NCBI RefSeq assembly: GCF_900107155.1 | Contig: NZ_FNOX01000014.1 | Coordinates: forward strand, 1 to 64,000 | Length of the DNA stretch: 64,000 nt | Reading direction: 5' to 3' | DNA from: Pseudomonas salomonii | GTDB taxonomy: Bacteria > Pseudomonadota > Gammaproteobacteria > Pseudomonadales > Pseudomonadaceae | Shown: piece after piece, positions 29,901 to 37,275 of the stretch | How positions within the stretch are numbered: the first letter of the stretch is position 1 | How the letters are laid out: each line of letters opens with the position of its first letter | Position numbers and translations under genes: made by a program | Notes under the pieces: generated by a model | Seen by the model: the letters and a program-made list of their open reading frames with translations, nothing else | The model's database searches: none | Told to the model about the DNA's origin: nothing

Positions 29901-30035
29901 TGGGAAGGCATGGCGATCACGCTGATGGGCGGCCTGGCACTGGGCACGTTGGTCACTCTGGGGTTGATCCCCGTGCTGTACGTATTGCTGTTCACACCGC
30001 GTAAACATTCACACATCAAGGCGAACACACCATGA
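26967..30035 (+). CDS. RND multidrug efflux pump, inner-membrane subunit
   Basis: The 1022-residue protein has the RND layout: an N-terminal membrane helix, a large periplasmic loop, six helices, a second loop and a final helix set. The proton-relay helix reads GLLVDNGIVIAEDIERR, so the usual Asp-Asp pair is Asp-Asn here. A Lys is present in the later relay helix (IIMTKLTCIIGLVP). It should drive drug or lipid export with its partner adaptor and channel. It is translationally coupled on both sides (4-base overlaps), including to the lyase-like gene downstream. Confidence 0.94.
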   Translation: MINLTRHALGASRLTLFTALLILLAGVATFLSFPTQEEPSVTIRDALVSIQFPGLPSERAEELLARPTEEKLRELSQIKNIVTTVHPGSVIIQVTARDEIKDLGVLWQQVRNKVAEAGASFPAGTQGPFVDDNFGRVAVASIAITAPGYSMSEMRGPLKRLRDQLGGLPGIGQVTLHGVQDQQVSIDFNPQRLAGLGLSPQQLFQQLQQQNVLAPGGIADIGGQITTLTVTGEVLNVEQLRQLPIQLPGADGTAQSVALGAIAQISVMATDPPQTAAVYQGQDAVVLAVSMAPGQNVHQFGVALRERLAQLEEQLPLGFSTHRVTFQADVVDQQMAKMKHVMIETVVIVMAVVMLFLGWRTGLVVGAIVPLTILGTLIAMRMLGVELQTVSIAAIILALGLLVDNGIVIAEDIERRLHAGEDRRQACEDAGRTLAIPLLTSSLVIVLAFSPFFLGQTSTNEYLRSLAVVLALTLLGSWLLSITVTPLLCLYFAKPPRHKAAEDSYDSGFYRGYRAVIRRVLQHKVLFLIAMLVLLGAAIFELMRVPYDFLPQSDRLQFQVPITLEPGSGSRKTLQSVREISLWLSKEPQVADSIGYVGDGGPRIVLGLNPPLPAPETAYFTVSVKSGTDIDAVIANTRRYLLEQHPELRAEPKRFSLGTTEAGVAIYRVLGPDEQVLRNLAGQIEKALRNVPGTLDVRNDWSTRLTRYTVEVDQHSARRAGVDTQAIAQALQLHFGGQQVSSLQDNQTRVPLVVREPSTTTDASPDLRGILVYPADGSPPVPLAAVARIVASSEPSTLMRRNQERAITVVGHNPSLTATSIVEQLAPQVAALPLPPGYRIELGGEIEDSADANQALLQYLPHALIAMLLLFVWQFNSFRKLLIVVSAIPFVLIGVAVALLITGYPFGFMATFGLLSLAGIIVNNAVLLLERIEAELHEGLPVYEAVVNAAVKRLRPIIMTKLTCIIGLVPLMLFAGPLWEGMAITLMGGLALGTLVTLGLIPVLYVLLFTPRKHSHIKANTP

Positions 30036-31261
30036 TTTTTTCGTTGAAGGCAAAGCGCACTATCCAGCGCATAAGCCTCGGGGCCGTGCTGCTTGGCGCA
30101 CTGTCGATGAGTATCGGCGCTCAAGCCTCCGCGTTCGTCCACCCAGGCCTGTTGCAGACCGAACAGGACTTCATACGCATCCGCGAAAAACTCGCCAACC
30201 ATAACCAACCGTGGCTGGCCGGTTGGCAGAAGCTGATCGCCAACCGACACGCATCACTGGCCTGGAACCCGAGCCCGGTCGCGGTGGTGTATCGGGGCGC
30301 GGATGGCCAGCATCCGGAAAACTACGCCAGGTTATTCAACGATGCTGCTGCAGCGTACGCATTGGCACTGCGCTGGCAGCTCTCGGGCGACCCCGCGTAT
30401 GCCGACAAAGCCGTGGCGTTGTTGAACCAGTGGTCCACCACCCTCACGGCCATTGAGGGCACCTCGGACCGATTCCTGGCATCAGGCCTGTACGGTTACC
30501 AACTCGCCAATGCCGCAGAATTATTGCGCGGTTATTCGAAGTGGAAGGCTGCGGACTTTCGTCAGTTCCAGCACATGATGCTCACGGTCTTCTACCCGAT
30601 GAACCATGACTTCCTGGCGCATCACAATAACGCGTTGGTCGATCACTATTGGGCGAACTGGGACCTGGCCAACATGAACGCGATGCTGGCAATTGGCGTG
30701 CTGACCGACCGCCGCGATATCTATGATGAAGCGGTCAACTACTTCAAACATGGCGCCGGCAACGGTTCCATTGAACACGTGGTGTGGAAGCTCTACGGCA
30801 ATGGTCTCGGCCAGGTCCAGGAAAGCGGGCGTGACCAGGCGCACACCCTGCTCGACATTGCCTTGCTCGGCAGTTTCTGCCAAATGGCCTGGAGCCAGGG
30901 CGATGATCTGTTCGGTTATCAGAACAACCGCGTACTGCAAGGCGCCGAGTATGTGGCCAAATACAACCTGGGCCAGGACGTGCCGTTTACACCCTTTATC
31001 AACAGCAGTTTCCAGCAAAGCGTTATTTCGGCAGAGCATCGCGGCGACATCCGTCCGATCTGGGAACTGCTCTACAACCACTACGTGGTGTTTAAAGGCC
31101 TGACGGCGCCGAACGTGAAAGCCTTCGCGCATAAAGTCCAGGTGGAAGGCGGTGGTGGGGATTACGGTCCAAACAGTGGCGGATATGACCAACTGGGTTA
31201 TGGAACATTGCTCTACTCGTTGGGCGAATACGGTCTGTCACCCAGTGAACTGGTGCCCTGA
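30032..31261 (+). CDS. Alginate-lyase-family (PF05426 type) secreted polysaccharide lyase
   Basis: The 409-residue protein has a signal peptide (to about residue 34, ending AQASA). It has an alpha/alpha-barrel type sequence with HHNNALVDHYWANWDLANM, and later QESGRDQAHTLLDIALL and GDDLFGYQNNRVLQGAEYVAKYN. The family cleaves uronic-acid polymers. The QESGRDQ-H and NWDLANM stretches recall members described as glucuronan lyases (PL38) more than the PL5 alginate lyases, so the substrate is open. The start overlaps the RND pump stop by 4 bases, which makes it the last gene of the efflux operon. This is an odd place for a lyase. Confidence 0.82.
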   Translation: MIFSLKAKRTIQRISLGAVLLGALSMSIGAQASAFVHPGLLQTEQDFIRIREKLANHNQPWLAGWQKLIANRHASLAWNPSPVAVVYRGADGQHPENYARLFNDAAAAYALALRWQLSGDPAYADKAVALLNQWSTTLTAIEGTSDRFLASGLYGYQLANAAELLRGYSKWKAADFRQFQHMMLTVFYPMNHDFLAHHNNALVDHYWANWDLANMNAMLAIGVLTDRRDIYDEAVNYFKHGAGNGSIEHVVWKLYGNGLGQVQESGRDQAHTLLDIALLGSFCQMAWSQGDDLFGYQNNRVLQGAEYVAKYNLGQDVPFTPFINSSFQQSVISAEHRGDIRPIWELLYNHYVVFKGLTAPNVKAFAHKVQVEGGGGDYGPNSGGYDQLGYGTLLYSLGEYGLSPSELVP

Positions 31262-31470
31262 AAATCCATCAATGCGCCGTTACGGCAACCACGACTGCGG
31301 GTCAATACGGCACTGCCAGCCTGAGTTGATGTTTTCCAGTGGGACAAGACATGACTCTCCCAGGTGCTCCTTGAAGGCAGCGTGGCCGAATGAGCGCGGC
31401 CCGTTGCTCCAGGGTTATTTCCAGCTTCTTGCGCACAATTCTCAGTTGAACCGCCATCGACCTTGAAAGT

Positions 31471-31511
31471 CATGACACTTGACTTGCATATGACACTACG
31501 TGTCATTAAGA
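31471..31511 (+). promoter_or_regulatory. Promoter with dyad operator upstream of the amidotransferase gene
   Basis: TTGACT (31479-31484) fits a -35 box. The 17-base palindrome ATGACACTACGTGTCAT (31490-31506) lies immediately downstream, where the spacer and -10 would be. TGACACT also occurs at 31473-31479, 18 bases from its second copy. The arrangement suggests a regulator binding across the promoter. The rest of the 304-base gap shows no gene. Confidence 0.5.
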
Positions 31512-31565
31512 TCACCCTGTGTTCTGAAGTCACCTTGAACCTATCTGGAACCTGAGGGTAAACCG

Positions 31566-32285
31566 TTGAAAGTCCATTTTGTGATGCACGAGTCCTTCGA
31601 AGCACCGGGTGCGTTTGAGGACTGGGTAAACGCCCGGGGTTATCAAGCAACCTATTCACGCGTATACGAATATGCCGTCCTCCCGGACGACGCCGCCTCA
31701 TTCGACCTATTGGTTGTGCTAGGCGGGCCCCAGGACCCTGGCACATCGCTTGAGCAATGCGCCCATTTCAACGCATTGGCCGAGCGCGAACTCATCAACA
31801 AAGCCATCACAAGCGGTCGGGCGGTCGTCGGTGTTTGCCTGGGTTCGCAACTGATCGGCGAAGCGCTGAATGCGCCTTTCGCACACAGCCCCGAGAAAGA
31901 AATCGGCAAATTCCCTATTCACCTGACCGAGGAAGGCTTGGCGAATCCAAAGTTTTCCCATTTCGGCAAGACGCTGGACGTCGGTCATTGGCACAACGAC
32001 ATGCCTGGCCTCACCGGGAATGCCAGGATCATTGCGTACAGTGAAGGCTGTCCGCGCCAGATCGTTGAGTACAGCAACTTGGTATACGGCTTTCAGTGCC
32101 ATATGGAACTCACCCAAGGCGTTGTGGACTTGTTGATCCAAGCCTCTGAAACGGAACTGGCGACATTGACTGACCGCAGGTTTGTCCAACAGCCAGCAGC
32201 ATTGCGGCAGAACAACTACGACGAGATGAACCAGAAGCTGTTCCTATTTTTGGACAAGCTCGTTGCGGATTACCTGACCCAATAG
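31566..32285 (+). CDS. Class I glutamine amidotransferase-like protein
   Basis: The 239-residue protein has a GATase1 fold: LLVVLGGPQDPG, the nucleophile Cys in VGVCLGSQLIGEAL (near residue 95), and the His-Glu pair in YGFQCHMELT (near residue 178). All three triad residues are present. It may act as a free-standing amidotransferase or a peptidase-like member such as the gamma-glutamyl hydrolases. No partner synthetase is adjacent. It is a single gene behind its own palindromic promoter region and is convergent with the MFS-SDR gene. Confidence 0.88.
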   Translation: MKVHFVMHESFEAPGAFEDWVNARGYQATYSRVYEYAVLPDDAASFDLLVVLGGPQDPGTSLEQCAHFNALAERELINKAITSGRAVVGVCLGSQLIGEALNAPFAHSPEKEIGKFPIHLTEEGLANPKFSHFGKTLDVGHWHNDMPGLTGNARIIAYSEGCPRQIVEYSNLVYGFQCHMELTQGVVDLLIQASETELATLTDRRFVQQPAALRQNNYDEMNQKLFLFLDKLVADYLTQ

Positions 32286-32490
32286 GGCTTAAATAAAACG
32301 AGTAAAACTCTCCACAGTTTTTACAGGGTGTCGTGCGCATCGTCTTGGCCCATTGTCGGTGTGGGTAACGGCAATCAAATTGCCCGATTCAAGGTGCTGC
32401 ACCTGTAAAACCCTCGGCAAGGCGATGTGCTACAGGCTTGAGCATCCTATAGCCAACTGCTTGCCGAGCGAGCGGCGCCAGCACTGAGGA

Positions 32491-34464
32491 TCAGCCGGTT
32501 TTATTCAGCGGCACGGCCGGCTCATAACGCCTGTCAACCGCCTGCGCGCCTGGCAACTCCTTACGCAACACCCACAACGTGACCGGCTTGGGCAGCACCC
32601 TGGCCAGGCGGATCACCCACCTCATCGGCCAGGGAAACAAATAATCCCATCGGCGGCTGCGCATGGCGTACAGCATATGGTCGACCGCCACGGCCTCGGA
32701 TATTTCCAGCGGTGCCGGCATACCATCGTTGGCGGTTTGCGCGGTGGCGACAAACCCTGGGTAGAGCGATAGAAAACGAATGCCACGGCCACCGAACTCG
32801 ATGCGGCACGTATCGATCAACAAGCGCAGGGCGCCCTTGGCGGCGCTGTACGGTCCCTGCAACGTCACACCGAGAAAACCCGCGAGTGAATTGGTGTGCA
32901 CCACAAAACCATGCCCCTGGCGGCTCATCTGCTCCAGGGCCGGGAACAGGTAGTTGACCACCACATCGTAGTTCGAGCGCATATACGCCGTGACATCTGC
33001 GGCTTTCATCTCGCGCATATCCAGCGCGGGCGCTCCGCCGGCATTGAGCACGACCACGTCGAGGCGACCATACAGCTTGACGATTTCATCCACCAGGCCG
33101 GCCGCCGCCTGCTCATCCAGGGCATCCACCGCCGAGACAAGGCATTTGCCGCCCTGGAGTGTAATTTCCTGTTGCAGGTCATTGAGCAGCTCCTTGCGCC
33201 GCGCCGTGGCCACCACCCAGGCCCCCTCCTGCGCCAGACGCACCGCCAGGCCCCGGCCCATGCCGGAGGACGCGCCTACCACCAGCACCACTTTGCGCGC
33301 AAAGCTTGCGGGCTTGCTCGCGGGGCATCGGCGCAGCAAACCGACCAGAGTCAGTGCAATCAGCGAGAATGTGGCACTGACCAGCAACACGTACTCGGCG
33401 TTCTCTCCCACTACCCACTGCGAGGACATCAAAGGGCCGAAGGCGCACCCCAGCAGTTGCATGCCTGGAACCAGCGCCGCTATCCGCCCCGAGCGATCAA
33501 GTTGCAACGCGATACGCACCTGGAACGGCGTCAACATCAGCCAGATCAAGCCAAACGCGCCGCACAACACCAGGAAGACCTTGACGCCCATATCAGTCGA
33601 AAAATACATCCCCAGCGCGATGCCACCCAACAACGAAGCGGCGACCGCCAACATTGAATAGTCCGAGACTCGACGCACCAGGATAATCCCCAGGCACCCG
33701 CCCAACACTTGCATCAGTAACGTGCCAGAAACGAGCAATTGTGCGCTTTGCGCATCCATTCCCACGTATTTGCTCAATGGCTCCAGGTAAGCCCAGAGCC
33801 CACCTATGGCGCTGAGCTGCATAAAGGCCAGCCCCAGCAGCAGCACGTGGTTAAGGCCCCAACCGAACTTGGTACTTTCCGCGTGCTCTGCCTGCTGATT
33901 CGTCAGTCGACTGGGTTGCCAGCGGACTAAGAGCAACGAAGCGCCCGTCAGCACTCCCAGAAACACAAAACCGTAAGACGATGTGCTCTGAATCGGCAGT
34001 ACCCAATATGCCAACACGGCGGCTACCGCCGCCTGACCCAGTGTCTGCACCACCATGAACACACCCGCCACACGATCAGGCGCGGGCCCCTGGACGATCA
34101 GGTTGACGGTGCCCCATAACAGCAGGCCTTCGGCCAATCCGGCCAGGGCCCGCGTCAGTGCCAGGGCGCCATCGCCAGTGGTATTGGCCGTGATCAGGTC
34201 CATCCCCGATGCTGCCAGGATGGCGACGACCGTGATCACTCGCAGACTGAACACCGACCGCAGCAAATCGCCCAGTACTACGCCCAACCCCAACGACAGA
34301 ATTTCACCCATGGCGACCAAGCCGACGCCCTCAAGTGAGAGGCGGTTTTGCGCCAGCAACTCTCCCAGCAACAAGGGTTGCAGGCCCACCATCAGCACGG
34401 CGATCGAGCCCAGCGCCAAGGCGACACTCAGGTGTTTACGGGAAACAGCGGACGACATGTGCAT
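32491..34464 (-). CDS. MFS transporter fused to a short-chain dehydrogenase/reductase
   Basis: One uninterrupted frame of 657 residues holds two families. Residues 1 to about 390 have 11-12 hydrophobic helices of a major-facilitator transporter. Residues 393-657 are an SDR: nucleotide motif VVGASSGMGRG, LNAGGAP, catalytic Ser in VHTNSLAGF, and YSAAK. The SDR C terminus carries an extra hydrophobic, basic segment (FPWPMRWVIRLARVLPKPV). The junction (RRCPASKPASFARK) shows no stop or frameshift. It is the last gene of the kinase/aldolase/aminotransferase operon. An import step may be coupled to oxidation or reduction of the substrate. AGAGG lies nine bases before the ATG. Confidence 0.88.
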   Translation of the reverse strand: MHMSSAVSRKHLSVALALGSIAVLMVGLQPLLLGELLAQNRLSLEGVGLVAMGEILSLGLGVVLGDLLRSVFSLRVITVVAILAASGMDLITANTTGDGALALTRALAGLAEGLLLWGTVNLIVQGPAPDRVAGVFMVVQTLGQAAVAAVLAYWVLPIQSTSSYGFVFLGVLTGASLLLVRWQPSRLTNQQAEHAESTKFGWGLNHVLLLGLAFMQLSAIGGLWAYLEPLSKYVGMDAQSAQLLVSGTLLMQVLGGCLGIILVRRVSDYSMLAVAASLLGGIALGMYFSTDMGVKVFLVLCGAFGLIWLMLTPFQVRIALQLDRSGRIAALVPGMQLLGCAFGPLMSSQWVVGENAEYVLLVSATFSLIALTLVGLLRRCPASKPASFARKVVLVVGASSGMGRGLAVRLAQEGAWVVATARRKELLNDLQQEITLQGGKCLVSAVDALDEQAAAGLVDEIVKLYGRLDVVVLNAGGAPALDMREMKAADVTAYMRSNYDVVVNYLFPALEQMSRQGHGFVVHTNSLAGFLGVTLQGPYSAAKGALRLLIDTCRIEFGGRGIRFLSLYPGFVATAQTANDGMPAPLEISEAVAVDHMLYAMRSRRWDYLFPWPMRWVIRLARVLPKPVTLWVLRKELPGAQAVDRRYEPAVPLNKTG

Positions 34465-34488
34465 GGCGTTACACCTCTTGAAGGGTTT

Positions 34489-35109
34489 TCAGTAACCACG
34501 GTTTTCGGGCGGAATCTCGCCTCGGGCAAAACATTGCGTCGCGCGTTTTTCATCTTTCATCAGTCGGCCGTTGGCGACGAGCACCACCCACCAGGGCAAC
34601 AGCGTCATCTTGGCGCCAGACGCTTTGGCGAGGGTGAAGGCCTTGGCGCACTTTTCAAACAGCTGCGCATTCATCGCCATCCGAGTACCGGTGGTGCCCA
34701 GGGTCGCGGGCACGCCCTTGATCAACACGGCATTGCCACCCCGCTGCAAGGCGCCGGGAATGTCGTGGACTGACGCCGCCGGCGCCCCCATATGGCCAAT
34801 ATGCCGTGCCTGCTCATCAAATAGAATGGGCATGACCCCGCCAAAGTCTGCCAGGCGCTGGGCGAAGTCCCCTCCGCCCAGCAAAATGGCGCCGACGTCA
34901 CTCCGGGCACGGTAGATCGCCTGGTGGGTCTGGCTGTCACCCAGCACATGCACCGGCCAATCGACGTGAGTGGGGGCCAAGTCATCCAACTGGCCCCACC
35001 ATATGCTTTGCTCGCCCGGTATGCGCAAGGAAAAACTGCTCCCCTCCTGCACCAGACCCACCAGCCGTTGCCGGATTTCCAGCCATTGTTGCCGCAGTAC
35101 ATCCTGCAT
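34489..35109 (-). CDS. Aldolase-II-fold protein lacking the metal-binding histidines
   Basis: The protein has about 206 residues. It aligns by eye to class II aldolase/adducin proteins through DSQTHQAIYRARSDVGAILL. Where the family has the catalytic acid and the His-x-His metal pair (ESxLH...VHTH), it has Gln-Thr-His and LLGGG. The third histidine (NHG) is replaced by IKGV. It is therefore probably not an active metal-dependent aldolase. It could be a structural or regulatory partner of the intact aldolase two genes upstream. The ATG at 35109 has GAGG eight bases upstream. A GTG at 35118 is the alternative. Confidence 0.75.
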   Translation of the reverse strand: MQDVLRQQWLEIRQRLVGLVQEGSSFSLRIPGEQSIWWGQLDDLAPTHVDWPVHVLGDSQTHQAIYRARSDVGAILLGGGDFAQRLADFGGVMPILFDEQARHIGHMGAPAASVHDIPGALQRGGNAVLIKGVPATLGTTGTRMAMNAQLFEKCAKAFTLAKASGAKMTLLPWWVVLVANGRLMKDEKRATQCFARGEIPPENRGY

Positions 35110-35119
35110 CACGCTCACC

Positions 35120-36601
35120 TCACACCAGTTGAAAAACGGCGTCGAATCGCTCGAGCGCGTCGTCGATGACGTCGTCGGTATCCGCCAGGCTGGTATAGAT
35201 CCGACTGCCGGCCAGCGTGATCACCCCGTGGGCCGTATAAGCAGCCCCCATCTCTTCCATCATGTGCTTGCGCGACTTGGCTTCGTTACGTGCACGCAGC
35301 AACTTGAGCGGGTTGCTGGTATCCAGCAACAACACGCCTGAGGTTTGCAGGTGCACGATCGAGCCCATGTTATAGGCCACATAGGGTAAGCCACGGCGGT
35401 TAATGATTTCGTCCAGCCCCTTGCGCATTCGGTCACCCGCGCGTCCCGCCAACGCCGGCGCATTCAGTTTGCGCGCCTCGATCAAGGCGTAGTAACCCGC
35501 GACGCAGGACAACGGGTTGGCCGATAACGTGCCGCCGACAAATGCGCGCCGTGCACTGGTGCCGATGCCACCGGCGAGCAATTGCATCACGTCCCTGCGC
35601 CCACCGATCGCACCCGCCATCGGGTAGCCGCCGGTCAGGCATTTGCCCAGTACGGTGATGTCCGGCATCACGTTGAAATACCCTTGCGCGCCGCCCAAGC
35701 CGGCGCGGAAGCCGGTGACCACTTCATCGAAAATCAGCAGCGTGTCGAACTCATCGCACAGCTTGCGCAGTTGGCGGTTGAAGTCCGGGTGCACCGGACG
35801 CGTGCCACTTTCCGGGCCGAAGGGCTCCACCATGATCGCCGCCGTGCCGCCGCGCAGACGGTTTATCTGCAAGCGCCGACGCAACGCGTCCAGGTTATTC
35901 GGTGGGCTTTCCTGGGTGTGGGCCGTGGCGCCGCGCGGAATGCCGACGGCCTCCATACGGCCGGTGCCCGGCAACCGCATGCCGTATACCAACTGGTCAC
36001 TCCAGCCGTGATACGCCCCGCCGATCTTGATCACCCATTTCTTGCGGGTATAGGCACGCGCCAAACGCACCGCCGCCATGACCGCCTCGGTGCCGGAGCC
36101 GAGCAGGCGCACCATGTCGACCCCGGGCATCACTTCGCAGACCAACTGCGCCAGCTTCACCTCGTATTCATGCAGCAGGCCGGTGACCGGCCCGCAGTCG
36201 TCGAGGATCCGGTTGACCTGCTCACGAATCGCCGGATGGTTGGAGCCCAGCAAAGTCGGACCGCCGGCCTGTAGAAAATCGATATAGCGGTTGCCGTCCA
36301 CATCGGTCAGGTGCGCGCCCTTGGCCTGGGCGATGGCGAGTGGGAACGGGTGATTGAACGCGAGGTTATGCTGCACGCCCCCCGGTATGAATTTCTTGGC
36401 CTCCTCGGCAAGCCGCCTCGAACCCTGGCAGCGCTCGTCGAAGTAGCCCATGACCTTGTTCAGCGCCTCACGCTTCAAGGGGCGAATCGGCTGCTTGACC
36501 AGCGCATCGAAGCGCCGATACAGCGAGTCGACATCAGGCCATTGCGAAACCGCTGAATCTGCCGGTGCAGGCAATGTGACGGGATCAAGGGGTTTGTTCA
36601 T
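35120..36601 (-). CDS. Class III aminotransferase (glutamate-1-semialdehyde aminomutase-like)
   Basis: The 493-residue PLP enzyme has the expected landmarks: GSGTEAVMAAVRLAR (phosphate cup), Asp in LIFDEVVTGFR, and the Schiff-base Lys in TVLGKCLTGGYPMAG. The length exceeds the usual 430 because of an N-terminal extension of about 50 residues. Class III enzymes act on omega-amino groups or aminate aldehydes and ketones. The closest general resemblance is the aminomutase-type branch. In this operon it may add or remove the amino group of a sugar-like intermediate, or process the aldehyde released by the aldolase. The start overlaps the aldolase stop (ATGA). Confidence 0.88.
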   Translation of the reverse strand: MNKPLDPVTLPAPADSAVSQWPDVDSLYRRFDALVKQPIRPLKREALNKVMGYFDERCQGSRRLAEEAKKFIPGGVQHNLAFNHPFPLAIAQAKGAHLTDVDGNRYIDFLQAGGPTLLGSNHPAIREQVNRILDDCGPVTGLLHEYEVKLAQLVCEVMPGVDMVRLLGSGTEAVMAAVRLARAYTRKKWVIKIGGAYHGWSDQLVYGMRLPGTGRMEAVGIPRGATAHTQESPPNNLDALRRRLQINRLRGGTAAIMVEPFGPESGTRPVHPDFNRQLRKLCDEFDTLLIFDEVVTGFRAGLGGAQGYFNVMPDITVLGKCLTGGYPMAGAIGGRRDVMQLLAGGIGTSARRAFVGGTLSANPLSCVAGYYALIEARKLNAPALAGRAGDRMRKGLDEIINRRGLPYVAYNMGSIVHLQTSGVLLLDTSNPLKLLRARNEAKSRKHMMEEMGAAYTAHGVITLAGSRIYTSLADTDDVIDDALERFDAVFQLV

Positions 36602-37275
36602 GATGGGGTCTCGGAAGATGAGTGGGCTTGGGCAGCGCTGGAACGCACCAGTGCGTCGACCAGGCGTGCGACGGCGGCAGGTGACTGTGATTTATGCCGG
36701 GACTGTTCGGTGATTAGGCGTAACAGGTAGTCACGGCAAAAGGTCTCGAGGTCCTCAAGGCGCGACAGGGTTGTCTCGACATCCGGGCCACAGCACAACA
36801 CTCCGTGGTTGCGCATCAGGTACGCGTTGTAGTCCCAACGAATGGCCCGGCCGAACTTGCCGGCCAGCCAGTTGGAGCCTGAAGGTGCGTACCCGACCAG
36901 GGGAATATGTTTACCCAAGGAATCCCACAGTTCAGGGTTGGGCACATCCATCGGTTCGCCGAGCAAGGTGCAAGCACTGGCTACGGGTTGATGCGTGTGG
37001 ATGCTGCACTGCACGTCCGGGCGCGCCCGCAGGATTTTTGCATGCAACCCGCTTTCAACCGTGGGTGCACGTTCACCGCAGAGCTGCGCCAGATCCTTGA
37101 GGCGCAGCACGCAGACATCCTCGGGGCGCATGGTGAAATAGTCAGTGGCCGACGGCGTGACGGCGATGTGCTGCGCATCGATGCGCAGCGCGAGATTGCC
37201 GCCGGTGGCCGCAAAAAAACCGCGGCGACACAAATGCTGCGAGAGCTCGACAATTTGCTCTTGGACATGACTCAT
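36598..37275 (-). CDS. Class II aldolase/adducin-family protein, intact active site
   Basis: The 225-residue protein has ATGGNLALRID at the phosphate-binding turn, the catalytic Glu in TVESGLHAKILRARPDV, the metal pair in SIHTHQPVA and the third His in MRNHGVLCCG. It is of the L-fuculose-1-phosphate/L-ribulose-5-phosphate type, which cleaves or epimerises phosphorylated ketoses. The gene for an FGGY kinase overlaps it by 4 bases, which fits kinase-then-aldolase chemistry. AGGAG lies upstream of the ATG. Confidence 0.9.
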   Translation of the reverse strand: MSHVQEQIVELSQHLCRRGFFAATGGNLALRIDAQHIAVTPSATDYFTMRPEDVCVLRLKDLAQLCGERAPTVESGLHAKILRARPDVQCSIHTHQPVASACTLLGEPMDVPNPELWDSLGKHIPLVGYAPSGSNWLAGKFGRAIRWDYNAYLMRNHGVLCCGPDVETTLSRLEDLETFCRDYLLRLITEQSRHKSQSPAAVARLVDALVRSSAAQAHSSSETPS

